From contig WRAF01000019.1 in the NCBI GenBank assembly GCA_009780325.1, positions 1-35,909 on the forward strand: a stretch of DNA of 35,909 nucleotides. Direction: 5' to 3'. The stretch comes from Bacillota bacterium. GTDB taxonomy: Bacteria; Bacillota; Clostridia; Christensenellales; Pumilibacteraceae. The notes beneath the pieces were generated by a model. The model made no database searches, was not told where the DNA came from, and saw only the letters and a list, made by a program, of their open reading frames with translations. A program made the translations under genes and the position numbers. Positions 1 through 8,335 of the stretch are shown piece after piece (position 1 is the first letter of the stretch; every line of letters starts with the position of its first letter).

Positions 1-585
1 CTGCAAACAGCCATCGCACAAACCAACCGCACCGCGCAATTCCGCCTCTTCCCGGACATAGGGACAGGACACACATTATTGCTGTCCCGTCTCTATTTTC
101 GTATAGCGCACACAGACGCAAGCGCCGACCGCATCACATTGTGGGCGGCAGGAGCGTATAGAAACAGCCAGTTCCATGGTGCGCTATTGCCGGAAAACGG
201 AAACAATCACCGAGTAGAGGAGTATAGAAACAGTTTATTAAGAAGCAGGCTAAAAGAGGACTTTGCGCCGATACATCAGATAGCCGGGGATAATATATTA
301 AGGCAAGGTGTGACAAGCGACGGGGCGAATGCGGAGGATAGGATATGGATACCGTCATGGCAGGAGCTAGGGATAAATGGGTGGAATGTGCCGTTGGAGT
401 TGAGAGGATTTGATACAAACGGAAATAGTGACAGAGCATGGCTGCGCATGAGGTCAGGGTTAAGTGTGAACTGGCAGGTGACAGTATGGGAAGGAACAGG
501 TATAGATTGGGCAGGGCTGCCTACTAATAATTTTGCTGTGCGCCCTGCGCTGCATTTGTCGCTTAGGGCGCTTTTGGGGGTGTAA
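1..585 (+). CDS. Partial DUF6273-like surface/secreted protein, 3' end only
   Basis: The reading frame is open from the first base of the window, so the gene starts upstream and only its last 194 codons are present. The C-terminus has the layout of DUF6273-type domains, which are common at the ends of large secreted Clostridia proteins: an AWLRMRSG segment, about 28 variable residues, then a closing VRPALHLSL block. Function is unknown; such domains are usually a fold attached to repeat-containing extracellular proteins. The DNA is visibly GC-richer than the next gene, especially in the first 350 bases, with more GC-ending codons. A hairpin lies inside the last codons (GCGCCCT at 540-546 pairing with AGGGCGC at 565-571), followed by only four T, so termination there is uncertain. 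An internal TTG at 79 could be misread as the start. Confidence 0.6.
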   Translation: MQTAIAQTNRTAQFRLFPDIGTGHTLLLSRLYFRIAHTDASADRITLWAAGAYRNSQFHGALLPENGNNHRVEEYRNSLLRSRLKEDFAPIHQIAGDNILRQGVTSDGANAEDRIWIPSWQELGINGWNVPLELRGFDTNGNSDRAWLRMRSGLSVNWQVTVWEGTGIDWAGLPTNNFAVRPALHLSLRALLGV

Positions 586-624
586 TCTTTTTTCATTATA
601 TGCAAAATTCTTAGGCAAAATCAA

Positions 625-653
625 TTGACACAAAAAAAACGGTATGTTACAAT
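625..653 (+). promoter_or_regulatory. Sigma-A type promoter of the 1571-residue LRR protein gene
   Basis: A perfect -35 TTGACA at 625-630 is followed by a 17-base spacer and -10 TACAAT at 648-653. It lies about 70 bases upstream of the ATG at 720, leaving a short leader that ends in GGAGGT at 710-715. No operator-like palindrome is evident. Confidence 0.8.
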
Positions 654-719
654 ACTTGTCACTATAATTGCTAATACTATACATATCTACTTAAAAACAT
701 GACTTTTTTGGAGGTCAAA

Positions 720-3700
720 ATGGAAAACCAACAACCAAACACCGCCCCTAAAGCAGCGCCTAAAAAGAAATTTAAAATACCTAAATGGGCTTTTTCACTT
801 GGCGCATTAGTGCTTGTTGTGGCAATAATTGTTTCAACTGTTGCGATTACGACAGCGGCAACAAGAAATCCTGGTATTAGGGTATTAGAGAATTATTTAA
901 ATGCGCTGCAAAGAGGTAATGTAAGAAACTTTGTGTCTGCTTTTGAAGCAAGGGGCACAGATGAATTTGACAATGCCTTAAATAGATATAGAGATGGCGT
1001 GAGTCAGTTTAATGCTTTAAACAGGGATTCAGAGGCATTTGAAGAAGTTTGGAACAGAAACATACTGCCTGACCCTAGTGCTAGTGAGCCTATTGGTGCG
1101 CAAGAGGCTAGAGAACAGTCTTTTAGGCTTGATGAATATGGCAACAGACGTTATGATATTGACTTAGGTATTGATTTTTATGTTGAAAGGCAAATTGCTA
1201 GGTCAATAATAGATTATACATATGAAATAATAATCAATGATCTTAATGTTATTCAGTTAAGAGTAGTCTTTTTATTTGATCCTCCTATTATTAGGACAGA
1301 TGAAACTGCATATGAAATTATTCCAGCAAGATATTGGCATCATGAAATCAGGACAAATCCGCAAGGGCAAATGGCAGTGAGTGCAACAAGATATCTTAAT
1401 TTTAGACGCATCAACAACAGATGGGTTTTTGCAGATGGATTTAGGTTGTTTCGCCGTGACCAATATGAGATTGAAACATGGTTTAGACCTATCACTATTG
1501 ATAGACAGCAAGGCTATGAACTGATGAACGTTAATGCAAATGATATTCCTTCTAATGGGCATTTTGATGCGACATATCACAATAATCTTCCTATTTTGTC
1601 AATTGCAAACCGTGCTTTTATGAATGTCGCAAGGGCAACTGCTCATCATGATGATAATGTGATATTGGGTCATAGGCTAAGAGAAATAACATTGCATGGC
1701 GATATAAAAAACATCGGTGTATCAGCATTTGAAAGAGCGTTGGATTTACAGCATGTTCATTTTGCTGACATAACTGAAGACATGACTCAAGAACAAGTAC
1801 TAAACAGAAATCGCACAAGACCGCTAGTGGTGGGTGACGCAGCATTTAAAAATACAAGATCGCTTAGGTCATTTACTTTATCACATACTGCTAATCCTGT
1901 TATACCAAGCCATGCTTTTGCTATTACCATAACTGCAGTAGCGCCTGCTCCTCCGCCTGCTTCTGACGGAGGGCCTGGAATTCCGTTTGTTCCGATGAGA
2001 CAAAGAGGTTTGACATCATTTGATTTTAGGGGATTTAGCGCAATTGGTCACTTTGCTTTTAGAGGTACGGGGCTAACAAATATAAATCTATGGGAAGCTA
2101 GCGGCGACAATGCATTTGATACAATTAGGACAATTGGTGAAGGGGCATTTGAGTTTTCTAGCGTGAGCACATTAACAAGTGAATTTTATGGTGCTGGAGC
2201 AACTAGAGTTAACAATCGTTTGTCTGATAATTTGACAAGAATTGGTGCAAATGCTTTTAGGCATACAAGTATAAATCAGCTTGCCTTATCTAATTATATG
2301 ACAAGCGTACCGTTTGGAATAGTGGATGGCAACATAAATTTTAATGCTTTTAGATTTGGTTCTAATTTAAGAGAGATAGAAGCATTTGCTTTTAGGGGCA
2401 CAGCCTTAACTAGATTAGACTTGCCAGCTAGTGTAGAGCATATTGGTACAGCGGCTTTTGAAAACACTAGATTGCTTAGATATGTTAATTTTCCGCAAGA
2501 TACTATTTTAAAAACTATTGGTGTTAGGGCTTTTCAAAATACAATTTCTATTATTAGTTTAGAATTGCCTGAAACTATCCAAAGCTTGGGCGAAGCAGCC
2601 TTTTCAGGTGCAACAAATCTTAGGTTTGTGTTTTTAAATGTTGAGCCTAATATTGCGTTAGGAGCAGGGGTTTTCACAATAGCACAAGGAATACCAAAAT
2701 TCTATGTTAGAGGTGATAGACAGGTCAACCAATATCAAGGCGGCAGATGGGCAGAAATTAGCCCTCAATGGAATGGTCAAGTTTTTTCAAGGAACATTGT
2801 ACAAGACGGTGTGGCAATTTTAGAAACCGGAAATCAAGTGATAAGCCCATTAAATCCTAATCAAACTAAACCTGAAAGAGTGCTTATTCAATTCTTATAT
2901 GGTCATGCGGCAGACGGAGTGGTTGAATTGAGAGACAGTGTTAGAGCAGTGCAAAATTTGGATGCATTAAATATTACTGCTATTGCAGAGGGTGCATTTG
3001 CAAGAGACAGCCTGGCGACAAGAGTATTAGTTGATGTGCATGAATTAACATGGGTAGGTGCTAATGCTTTTTATGGCGCTGAAAACATGAGATTTATTGA
3101 AGCTAGGGTGGCATCAAATGCTAGGCTTAGGTTAATTGGAGACCATTATGATTTTAGAGAGGCGACGGGGATGTGGTTAATAGATGGTGTTCATATTGGC
3201 TTGGTACCAGCTCCTGCACCGCTGCCTCCACAAGAAGTTATTACAAATGAGCCTTTTCCTTATACAGTCGTTGATTTAAGAATGAACAGAAGAGTAGGTG
3301 CTTTAATTAATCAGTTTGATTTAAGATTAGTGGTGGGTATAGCAAACAGTGCTTTTGCAAATGTATCAGCATTAAATACTGTGCACTTTGGCGCAACTAG
3401 ATTTATTGGTGAATCAGCTTTTGCTGGTACGGGTGCTTTAGCATCGATTACCTTTGGCGGAGTAACTAGTACTGATCAAGAGAATAATATTCCTAATGAA
3501 GGACGCATATTGCAAATCGGAGACGATGCGTTTACAAGGGCGTCAAGTTTAACATCAGTTGAGTTTTCAAGTTCTCTTATAAGCGTTGGTGACAGAGCAT
3601 TTTATAGCACACCAAGATTAAGATATGCTATAATTAATTCAGAAAGTTTAAATATAGGCACAAATTCGTTTAGTACAATTGACAATGTTTTAAAACTGTA

Positions 3701-5435
3701 TGTAAATAATTTATTAGATGCTCAAGGCAATATTAGGTCAGCATTTAATAGCGGTAATTGGGCTCAAGGCAATTATCATGACTTTATGTTTGATTTAAAT
3801 ATTAGATATTATGATGGAAACAGAACCAATTTTGCAATAATAGGTGATACTCTTATACAATATTTGGGGCATGTTGCTGTGGCATTTGATACTAATACAT
3901 TTGAAACCGTTACACATAATCCAGCTACACATAACCCAGGTCTTGCTAATGTATCTATTATCGGACCAGGTGCTTTTGCAACATCGCAAATTTCTAGGCT
4001 TGCTATTGGTGAAAATATTCATGAAATACATGACAATGCATTCTTTGGTCTTGACAATCTTTCTCATATTGATTTTACTAATTCTAGCGGAATTTTTGGT
4101 GACGGGGTCAGCCCTCTTAGAAGAATAGGCAACAGGGCATTTTTTGAGGCACCTGAAATAAGACAAGAAGGCAGAGTAAGAATTTATCATGCTGAACCGC
4201 ACCCTGAGTTTACTATGGGTCAAGAGTCTTTTGAATTATTTCCAAGATTGGTTCATGTGCGTGAAAGAGCTCCATTTAGCGGAAGATATATCAGAGCAAC
4301 AAATGCAGAGGGTGAATATCTTTTAAATGCAGCAGGTGAATTTATTTATGTTAGAGAGCAAAATATAGGGAATGCAGATTGGAGAAGATATGAAGTTAAT
4401 CATGACATAATAACAGCGGATGATGACCCGTCAGTTGAAGTATCTATGCTTATTGTTGAAGGCAGGCATGGTCAAGGTAATGCAGGTACAATTACTGTAG
4501 GACTATATACTATAACCAGTGTAGACGATGAGCCAGGTACAGTAGACGGCAGACCAAGGCATACTACTATTTTAAGTGCGGTGCCATCAGGTGTAAATGG
4601 TTTTGCTTTTAGGGGCTGGATGCAAGTATATGACCCGATAAATAATCCAGAACATACAAGACTAAGTCAAGCTTTAGGGTATGAATATATTGATGGTGTG
4701 CGTTATGTTAGAGTATCTGATGCGGCGGCTTTTGTATACAGATTTAGAACTGAAATAGAACCAGATAAACTGTTTGCATTGTTTGAAAGAGTCAGGGTAT
4801 CAATTTATGTAGAAACCAGAGAATCAAGCGCAAGAGTATATGTGTTTGCACCTGCTAGACCGGGAAATACAGCAACAAGCACATACTTTAGTGAAACAGT
4901 AGGTTGGGCAAATGCAGGATTATTGCCTGTTGGGCAAAGTGCAGCAAATTTCTATAGAGATGAGCCGGGTTATGGTGCATATGTTGTTTTAACAGCAAAT
5001 TCATTTATGGGTGCTAACAATACTCCAAACAGAGTGTTTAATGGTTGGTCATTGAGAAAGGTAAGAGCAACAAATGCTCCGCCATGGTATGAGCAGCTTC
5101 CTGAGGCTGAATATGGCGCATTGCAATATGAGGAGTTTGATGATGTTTATGCATTTGCTAGATATTTAATTCAAAGCGGTTCAACTATAAGAGTACTAGG
5201 CACAGTGGATAACCCTATTATTCCTACTATTAATATTGGTGCAGTAAATGTAACAACATCGCAAAGCTATTTGGCACAAATGTCATCGGGACAGTTTTTA
5301 GCAAGAACTGCAAATGGTGATATCTTTATCATCAATAGGACAATTGCGGGTATAAATATAAGCAGTCAAGTTATGAGCATGGTGCGTGTGTTTATTGCTG
5401 ATCAAGATATCAGAGCAACAGCTATATGGGCATAA
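720..5435 (+). CDS. Membrane-anchored BspA-type leucine-rich-repeat surface protein (1571 aa)
   Basis: The start is placed at ATG 720 rather than ATG 699, because GGAGGT at 710-715 sits 4-5 bases before 720 and the protein then begins with a soluble, Lys-rich tail. Residues 1-22 are basic and probably cytoplasmic; about 24-47 form one membrane helix, giving a type II signal-anchor with the rest outside. About 55-300 is a non-repeat domain beginning with an ENYLNALQRGN-type helix, possibly NTF2-like. About 320-1170 carries many LRR_5/BspA units with the recurring pattern I-G-x-x-A-F-x-x-x-x-x-L-x-x-[IV]-x-[FL], broken by two non-repeat islands. The C-terminus has GFAFRGW-type segments reminiscent of InlB/Flg_new repeats and ends in IRATAIWA. 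There is no LPXTG and no second membrane helix. BspA-type repeats are known in adhesion and host-protein binding; the actual ligand is unknown. Confidence 0.85.
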   Translation: MENQQPNTAPKAAPKKKFKIPKWAFSLGALVLVVAIIVSTVAITTAATRNPGIRVLENYLNALQRGNVRNFVSAFEARGTDEFDNALNRYRDGVSQFNALNRDSEAFEEVWNRNILPDPSASEPIGAQEAREQSFRLDEYGNRRYDIDLGIDFYVERQIARSIIDYTYEIIINDLNVIQLRVVFLFDPPIIRTDETAYEIIPARYWHHEIRTNPQGQMAVSATRYLNFRRINNRWVFADGFRLFRRDQYEIETWFRPITIDRQQGYELMNVNANDIPSNGHFDATYHNNLPILSIANRAFMNVARATAHHDDNVILGHRLREITLHGDIKNIGVSAFERALDLQHVHFADITEDMTQEQVLNRNRTRPLVVGDAAFKNTRSLRSFTLSHTANPVIPSHAFAITITAVAPAPPPASDGGPGIPFVPMRQRGLTSFDFRGFSAIGHFAFRGTGLTNINLWEASGDNAFDTIRTIGEGAFEFSSVSTLTSEFYGAGATRVNNRLSDNLTRIGANAFRHTSINQLALSNYMTSVPFGIVDGNINFNAFRFGSNLREIEAFAFRGTALTRLDLPASVEHIGTAAFENTRLLRYVNFPQDTILKTIGVRAFQNTISIISLELPETIQSLGEAAFSGATNLRFVFLNVEPNIALGAGVFTIAQGIPKFYVRGDRQVNQYQGGRWAEISPQWNGQVFSRNIVQDGVAILETGNQVISPLNPNQTKPERVLIQFLYGHAADGVVELRDSVRAVQNLDALNITAIAEGAFARDSLATRVLVDVHELTWVGANAFYGAENMRFIEARVASNARLRLIGDHYDFREATGMWLIDGVHIGLVPAPAPLPPQEVITNEPFPYTVVDLRMNRRVGALINQFDLRLVVGIANSAFANVSALNTVHFGATRFIGESAFAGTGALASITFGGVTSTDQENNIPNEGRILQIGDDAFTRASSLTSVEFSSSLISVGDRAFYSTPRLRYAIINSESLNIGTNSFSTIDNVLKLYVNNLLDAQGNIRSAFNSGNWAQGNYHDFMFDLNIRYYDGNRTNFAIIGDTLIQYLGHVAVAFDTNTFETVTHNPATHNPGLANVSIIGPGAFATSQISRLAIGENIHEIHDNAFFGLDNLSHIDFTNSSGIFGDGVSPLRRIGNRAFFEAPEIRQEGRVRIYHAEPHPEFTMGQESFELFPRLVHVRERAPFSGRYIRATNAEGEYLLNAAGEFIYVREQNIGNADWRRYEVNHDIITADDDPSVEVSMLIVEGRHGQGNAGTITVGLYTITSVDDEPGTVDGRPRHTTILSAVPSGVNGFAFRGWMQVYDPINNPEHTRLSQALGYEYIDGVRYVRVSDAAAFVYRFRTEIEPDKLFALFERVRVSIYVETRESSARVYVFAPARPGNTATSTYFSETVGWANAGLLPVGQSAANFYRDEPGYGAYVVLTANSFMGANNTPNRVFNGWSLRKVRATNAPPWYEQLPEAEYGALQYEEFDDVYAFARYLIQSGSTIRVLGTVDNPIIPTINIGAVNVTTSQSYLAQMSSGQFLARTANGDIFIINRTIAGINISSQVMSMVRVFIADQDIRATAIWA

Positions 5436-5447
5436 AGAATATCATTA

Positions 5448-5479
5448 AAAAAATGAGAGTATATACTCTCATTTTTTTT
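5448..5479 (+). terminator. Rho-independent terminator after the LRR protein gene
   Basis: A perfect inverted repeat centred between 5462 and 5463 (ATGAGAGTAT / ATACTCTCAT) is followed by eight T at 5472-5479. It begins a few bases after the stop codon. An A-run on the left flank means it could also act on the minus strand. Confidence 0.85.
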
Positions 5480-5570
5480 GTCTAGGAAAAATAATTTATT
5501 TTTGAGATGTCTAGCATTTAAGATTCAAGCGAAATTAAAAAAATACAACCTAAATAAATATCGTTAAGAT

Positions 5571-5612
5571 GGTTATATATTGCGACACAAAGAAATAATG
5601 ATGAGATTCTTT
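5571..5612. repeat. Direct repeat copy A (partner at 5789-5832)
   Basis: The stretch starting TTATATATTGCGA and ending in GATTCTTT recurs about 218 bases downstream with a few substitutions. No gene covers either copy. Together with neighbouring fragments it makes 5480-6120 look like a sink of degenerate dispersed intergenic repeats. Confidence 0.6.
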
Positions 5613-5662
5613 AGGCATGCTAGACCCACGAAGATATCTTGGTACGGGGTTACAGAATGACA
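5613..5662 (+). repeat. Degenerate fragment of the dispersed structured repeat
   Basis: The segment AGGCATGCTAGACCCACGAAG, given here as AGGCATGCTAG then ACCCACGAAG, lines up with AGGCGCTAGGTCCGCGAAG at 8461-8479. Both continue with a variable stretch and then GTACGGG-TTA. The conserved blocks fall in the same order and spacing as in the intact copy at 8366-8520, so I read this as a decayed relative. The bases after it, ending in CAGAATGACA, resemble the widespread intergenic repeats that carry GTCATCCTG/CAGAATGAC termini. Confidence 0.5.
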
Positions 5663-5714
5663 TAAAATAAAATTAGGTTTAAGCGGTATAAGTTTTTTAC
5701 ATTTAGTGAACAAT

Positions 5715-5750
5715 TTTTAATTTTGTCATCCTGCTAAGGATCTCATCCTT
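5715..5750. repeat. Short dispersed intergenic repeat (GTCATCCTG type)
   Basis: The segment TTTTGTCATCCTGCTAAGG followed by ATCTC recurs in slightly altered form at 8915-8938 (TTTTGTTGTCCTGTAAGG, then ATCTC). A reverse-complement relative lies at 5650-5665 (CAGAATGACATAAAA). It is non-coding. Repeats with these ends are common between genes in many bacteria. Confidence 0.5.
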
Positions 5751-5788
5751 ATTAAAAAATGTTCTGTATTATCAAATCCACTCAAGAG

Positions 5789-5832
5789 GATTATATATTG
5801 CGATACAATAATAATAATGCTGGGATTCTTTG
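5789..5832. repeat. Direct repeat copy B (partner at 5571-5612)
   Basis: Shares TTATATATTGCGA, an AATAATGATG/AATAATGCTG segment and GGATTCTTT/AGATTCTTT with the copy at 5571-5612. No reading frame explains the conservation. Confidence 0.6.
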
Positions 5833-5894
5833 TTCACAAATTCTTATCCACTTTTTTGACTACAGTTCAACAAACAACTATTTGCAAATGTAAT

Positions 5895-5935
5895 ACAAAA
5901 GCCTCATCATTGTCAAGCAATAATGAGGCTTTTGT
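5895..5935. other. Long stem-loop in gene-free spacer
   Basis: ACAAAAGCCTCATCATTG pairs with CAATAATGAGGCTTTTGT, with one mismatch and a five-base loop. The flanking T/A runs are only four bases long, so it is an imperfect terminator on either strand. It could be the relic of a terminator or part of the repeat-rich spacer. The short reading frame across it (5817-6011) is not credible as a gene. Confidence 0.45.
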
Positions 5936-6003
5936 GTGGAAATTATTCAGAAGGATTTTCATCAGTATTTTCCATTTGTTCAAAATTTGTAGTCTTTGGT
6001 ATG

Positions 6004-6072
6004 ACCTTTAGGAGCGCAAGGTCACGAATACTTCCTGGTATGACCTTATATACTTAAGGACATTTTTGTTCT
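6004..6072 (+). repeat. Degenerate 3' half of the dispersed structured repeat
   Basis: AGCGCAAGGTCACGAA, then CTTATATACTTAAGGACA and TTTTTGTT, match in order the 3' half of the copy at 8461-8521 (GCGCTAGGTCCGCGAA, CTTATATCTCTAAAGGACA, CTTTTGTT). The 11-mer GGTATGACCTT occurs twice here, at 5999-6009 and 6038-6048. No gene covers this stretch. Confidence 0.45.
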
Positions 6073-6121
6073 TGTTTTATAGTATAGGAAAAACCCCATA
6101 TGTTTGAGAATACACGAACTC

Positions 6122-6149
6122 AAAAAAGGGGCGACACTGCAAGTCGCCC
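6122..6149 (-). terminator. Terminator of the padR-DUF1700-DUF4097 operon
   Basis: On the minus strand GGGCGAC and GTCGCCC form a perfect 7-bp GC-rich stem with a 7-base loop, followed by C and six T (the A-run at 6122-6127 on the plus strand). It begins about 24 bases past the stop of the DUF4097-like gene. Confidence 0.85.
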
Positions 6150-6152
6150 GAA

Positions 6153-6174
6153 GTGTCTGAAGGACACCTTTTTT
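6153..6174 (+). terminator. Second hairpin with T-run on the plus strand, convergent with the operon end
   Basis: GTGTC and GACAC (6153-6157 and 6163-6167) form a short stem followed by CCTTTTTT. It would stop plus-strand transcripts arriving from the repeat-rich spacer just before they run into the convergent operon. No plus-strand gene upstream clearly needs it. Confidence 0.45.
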
Positions 6175-7150
6175 ATGAGGCAAAAGCACTTGTACCGCCA
6201 AGCATAGTTATGTTAAGGCGTGCGCTTGCTCCGTTTATATAAAATCTTTTAAAACCTTGACCTGCTCCGCTTATTCCGTCTATGTTTACTCTGCGATTTG
6301 CTCCGTTTATGTTTAATGCTGATAGATTTTCTGTAACTCCATAAAGATTTAAAGTTGCTCTAAAAGATGCTCCGGTTACTCTTAATGTGTGCATGTGCGA
6401 GTAGCTGGCGGTTATCCTTGATGATGCTCCGTCAATGTTTATATAGCGAATTTGGCTATAAGAAAAGTTAAATCTTGTAGAAGAACCGCGGCTAGTGATG
6501 GTATCAACTTGACTATTTGACAAGTTTAATTCTGTGCTTGATCCGTCAAGTTTGATTGCTTGGCTAGATTTTACATTATCAAACTCAATATTAATTGAAG
6601 AGCCCGTTATTGTCATGTCACCGCTTAAACAAGAGTTTTTTATGTTAATTCTAGAAGAAGAGCCTCTTAGGTTAAATTCATTAAAATCAATTCCATTTGC
6701 ATTTATTCTAGAGCTTGCGCCATTAAAGCAGGCAAATATACTTTGAGTGACGGTGATATAAATCATGCTTTGAGTTCTTTTTATGCCGTTCATTCCTAAA
6801 AGCATTGCATTAGAAAATATGGGTCTATCCTCATAAAAACTAAATGTATAGTTTCCTCTATCGTTTCTAGTTTGTGAAATGGTGATATCAGACAGGTTTG
6901 AATTAAAATAGTCTACTCTAAAAGTCTCTCCCATTTTGATAGTATAGCGCCAATTGCCAGTGAATTCAATTTCATCAAAAACTCTGTCGTGTTGATCTAA
7001 AAAATATACTGCAGTTAGTTTTTCACTATCAAGGTTTGCTATATTCCAATCATTATTTGCTAGCGTAATAGTAAATATCGTTCCGCCCAGCAAAACAAAT
7101 ATAATCCCAATGATAGTCATTGCTAGAAATAGTTTTTTGAATTTTTTCAT
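6173..7150 (-). CDS. Membrane-anchored DUF4097-like beta-repeat protein (325 aa)
   Basis: An N-terminal basic stretch and one membrane helix (about residues 7-30) anchor the protein. About 150-310 consists of regular short repeats of the form [DN]-G-[AS]-S-[ST]-R-x-[NT]-[ILF], for example NGASSRINANG, RGSSSRINIKN and DGASSRITASY. These build the elongated right-handed beta structure typical of DUF4097/putative adhesin proteins of the YvlB/LiaG type. Its ATG overlaps the stop of the DUF1700 gene by four bases (ATGA), so translation is probably coupled. PadR - DUF1700 - DUF4097 is a recognised gene order linked to envelope-stress signalling. The biochemical role is unknown. A strong terminator follows. 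Confidence 0.8.
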   Translation of the reverse strand: MKKFKKLFLAMTIIGIIFVLLGGTIFTITLANNDWNIANLDSEKLTAVYFLDQHDRVFDEIEFTGNWRYTIKMGETFRVDYFNSNLSDITISQTRNDRGNYTFSFYEDRPIFSNAMLLGMNGIKRTQSMIYITVTQSIFACFNGASSRINANGIDFNEFNLRGSSSRINIKNSCLSGDMTITGSSINIEFDNVKSSQAIKLDGSSTELNLSNSQVDTITSRGSSTRFNFSYSQIRYINIDGASSRITASYSHMHTLRVTGASFRATLNLYGVTENLSALNINGANRRVNIDGISGAGQGFKRFYINGASARLNITMLGGTSAFAS

Positions 7151-7866
7151 AATTTTTCACCGTCCCTTTTTGCTGTTTTATGTTTTCCGATATAAAAATA
7201 TTTTTGTGTTAAACGCACTGTCCCTTTTGTAATGGGTCTAATAAATACCAATAGCAATAGTCCTATTCCGCTTGCGGCAAGACCTAAACCGATTGAGGCA
7301 TAGGCTGCTGTGCTGTATGTGCCGATGTGAATTAAGCTAAACACTGCGCTGGCAAGACCGCCGATAGACATGCCGACGCCGCTTGCAATGAAAGTGATAA
7401 CTATAGTCCAAAGTGTAATAAAAATTGCAAAGAAGGGGATAAAGAAGATAAGTCTTGCAATGACGCCTCCCGTACTCTTTCTCTTTTTTGTGTTGATTGC
7501 GGGGGCATAGACTATAGGAGCAACGGTCAAAGTGACGGGGGTAATAATAGTGTCAATAGCATCAGATGCTGCCGGTAGTTCTTGGTCTAATACAAGATTA
7601 TCATTTTGTGTCACTATAGTGTCTAAATTATCTAAAGGCGTATTGTGGGCTAGGGGTTCTTTTATGTTTTCTTCAAAGCCGTATACTATTTTATAGGCTA
7701 CATCAAAAGGATTTCCAAATGATTTTATAATTTCTTTTTCATTTAATCCAGCATCAATTTTATCTAGAAATAACTCATTATAATAATCTAATATTTTAGA
7801 TGATTCTGATGCTGGGAGTCTTTTTAAGTTTTTAGCTAACTCTAATTCCCATTCAAATTTTGTCAT
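7147..7866 (-). CDS. DUF1700 (HAAS-type) membrane protein (239 aa)
   Basis: Residues 1-70 form the DUF1700 helical domain: it opens MTKFEWELELAKNLKRLP, followed by S-K-I-L-D-Y-Y-x-E and EKEIIKSFGNPFDVAYKI. This is the usual signature of the small cytoplasmic domain found beside PadR regulators. About 70-130 is a low-complexity linker rich in D, P and T. About 135-215 contains two to three membrane helices. The start overlaps the padR stop as ATGA and its own stop overlaps the next start the same way, so the three genes are translationally coupled. Family members are thought to relay or modulate PadR-controlled envelope responses; the mechanism is not established. Confidence 0.85.
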   Translation of the reverse strand: MTKFEWELELAKNLKRLPASESSKILDYYNELFLDKIDAGLNEKEIIKSFGNPFDVAYKIVYGFEENIKEPLAHNTPLDNLDTIVTQNDNLVLDQELPAASDAIDTIITPVTLTVAPIVYAPAINTKKRKSTGGVIARLIFFIPFFAIFITLWTIVITFIASGVGMSIGGLASAVFSLIHIGTYSTAAYASIGLGLAASGIGLLLLVFIRPITKGTVRLTQKYFYIGKHKTAKRDGEKL

Positions 7867-8180
7867 GCTCTTAAACCTCCGTTTGTTATATAGTCAATGA
7901 TTTTTAGGATTGAGTGTGAGTTTTTTCTAAAATCCATTAGGTGATCGGTACCTGCCTGCGTAATCATATAATATCTTCTCAATCGCCCGTTTTGTTCTTT
8001 AGTCCATGTCGTGACATGAGCGGCACTTTCTAATCGTTTTAGGACGGGATAGAGTGTGGACTCAGATATATCAACATACGGGGCAAGGTCTTGAATTATT
8101 TTGTATCCATAGCTTTCTTCTTTTGTCAATGCCCTTAGTACGCAAACATCCAGCAATCCTTTTTTAATTTGTATGTCCAT
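7863..8180 (-). CDS. PadR family transcriptional regulator (105 aa)
   Basis: This is a compact winged-helix regulator with the PadR hallmarks in order: KKGLLDVCVLRALTKE, then SYGYKIIQDL, the recognition-helix segment ESTLYPVLKRLE, and the wing RLRRYYMITQAG. The length matches the short PadR-s1 subfamily that lacks a long C-terminal dimerisation arm. The start at 8180 is supported by AAGGAGG upstream, at slightly long spacing (about 13 bases). PadR proteins of this type usually repress their own operon and release DNA on binding an effector or under envelope stress. The perfect palindrome inside the promoter just upstream fits autorepression. Confidence 0.9.
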   Translation of the reverse strand: MDIQIKKGLLDVCVLRALTKEESYGYKIIQDLAPYVDISESTLYPVLKRLESAAHVTTWTKEQNGRLRRYYMITQAGTDHLMDFRKNSHSILKIIDYITNGGLRA

Positions 8181-8255
8181 ATGAATTCTTTAGCCTCCTT
8201 TATTTATTAATAAAGCAAACTATAATGTCATGCACAATATTGCTTTATACATAAT

Positions 8256-8284
8256 ACTATATATTACATAGTATACTATGTCAA
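8256..8284 (-). promoter_or_regulatory. padR operon promoter with overlapping 16-bp palindromic operator
   Basis: On the minus strand TTGACA (8279-8284) and TATAGT (8256-8261) are separated by exactly 17 bases. The spacer and the edge of the -35 hold the perfect palindrome ACATAGTATACTATGT (8266-8281). This has the ATGT/ACAT half-site style of known PadR operators, so binding would block RNA polymerase. The leader to the padR ATG is about 70 bases. Confidence 0.8.
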
Positions 8285-8335
8285 ACGATTTTGTGTGCTT
8301 TTTTAAAGTTTTTTTGAATTTTAAGCGAAAAAATA

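Noticed and set aside
540-575. Hairpin at the end of the first gene as its terminator
   Set aside because: The stem is perfect, but it lies inside the coding region and is followed by only four T and then G-rich sequence.
3795-4223. Long antisense and offset frames inside the LRR gene (3795-4223 minus, 3844-4128 plus)
   Set aside because: They lie wholly inside a strongly supported gene with repeat domains, have no ribosome binding site and low-quality composition. They are shadows of the real frame.
5817-6011. 64-codon frame in the repeat-rich spacer
   Set aside because: It runs through a long stem-loop and into a degenerate repeat, lacks a ribosome binding site, and has an amino-acid mix typical of random AT-rich DNA.
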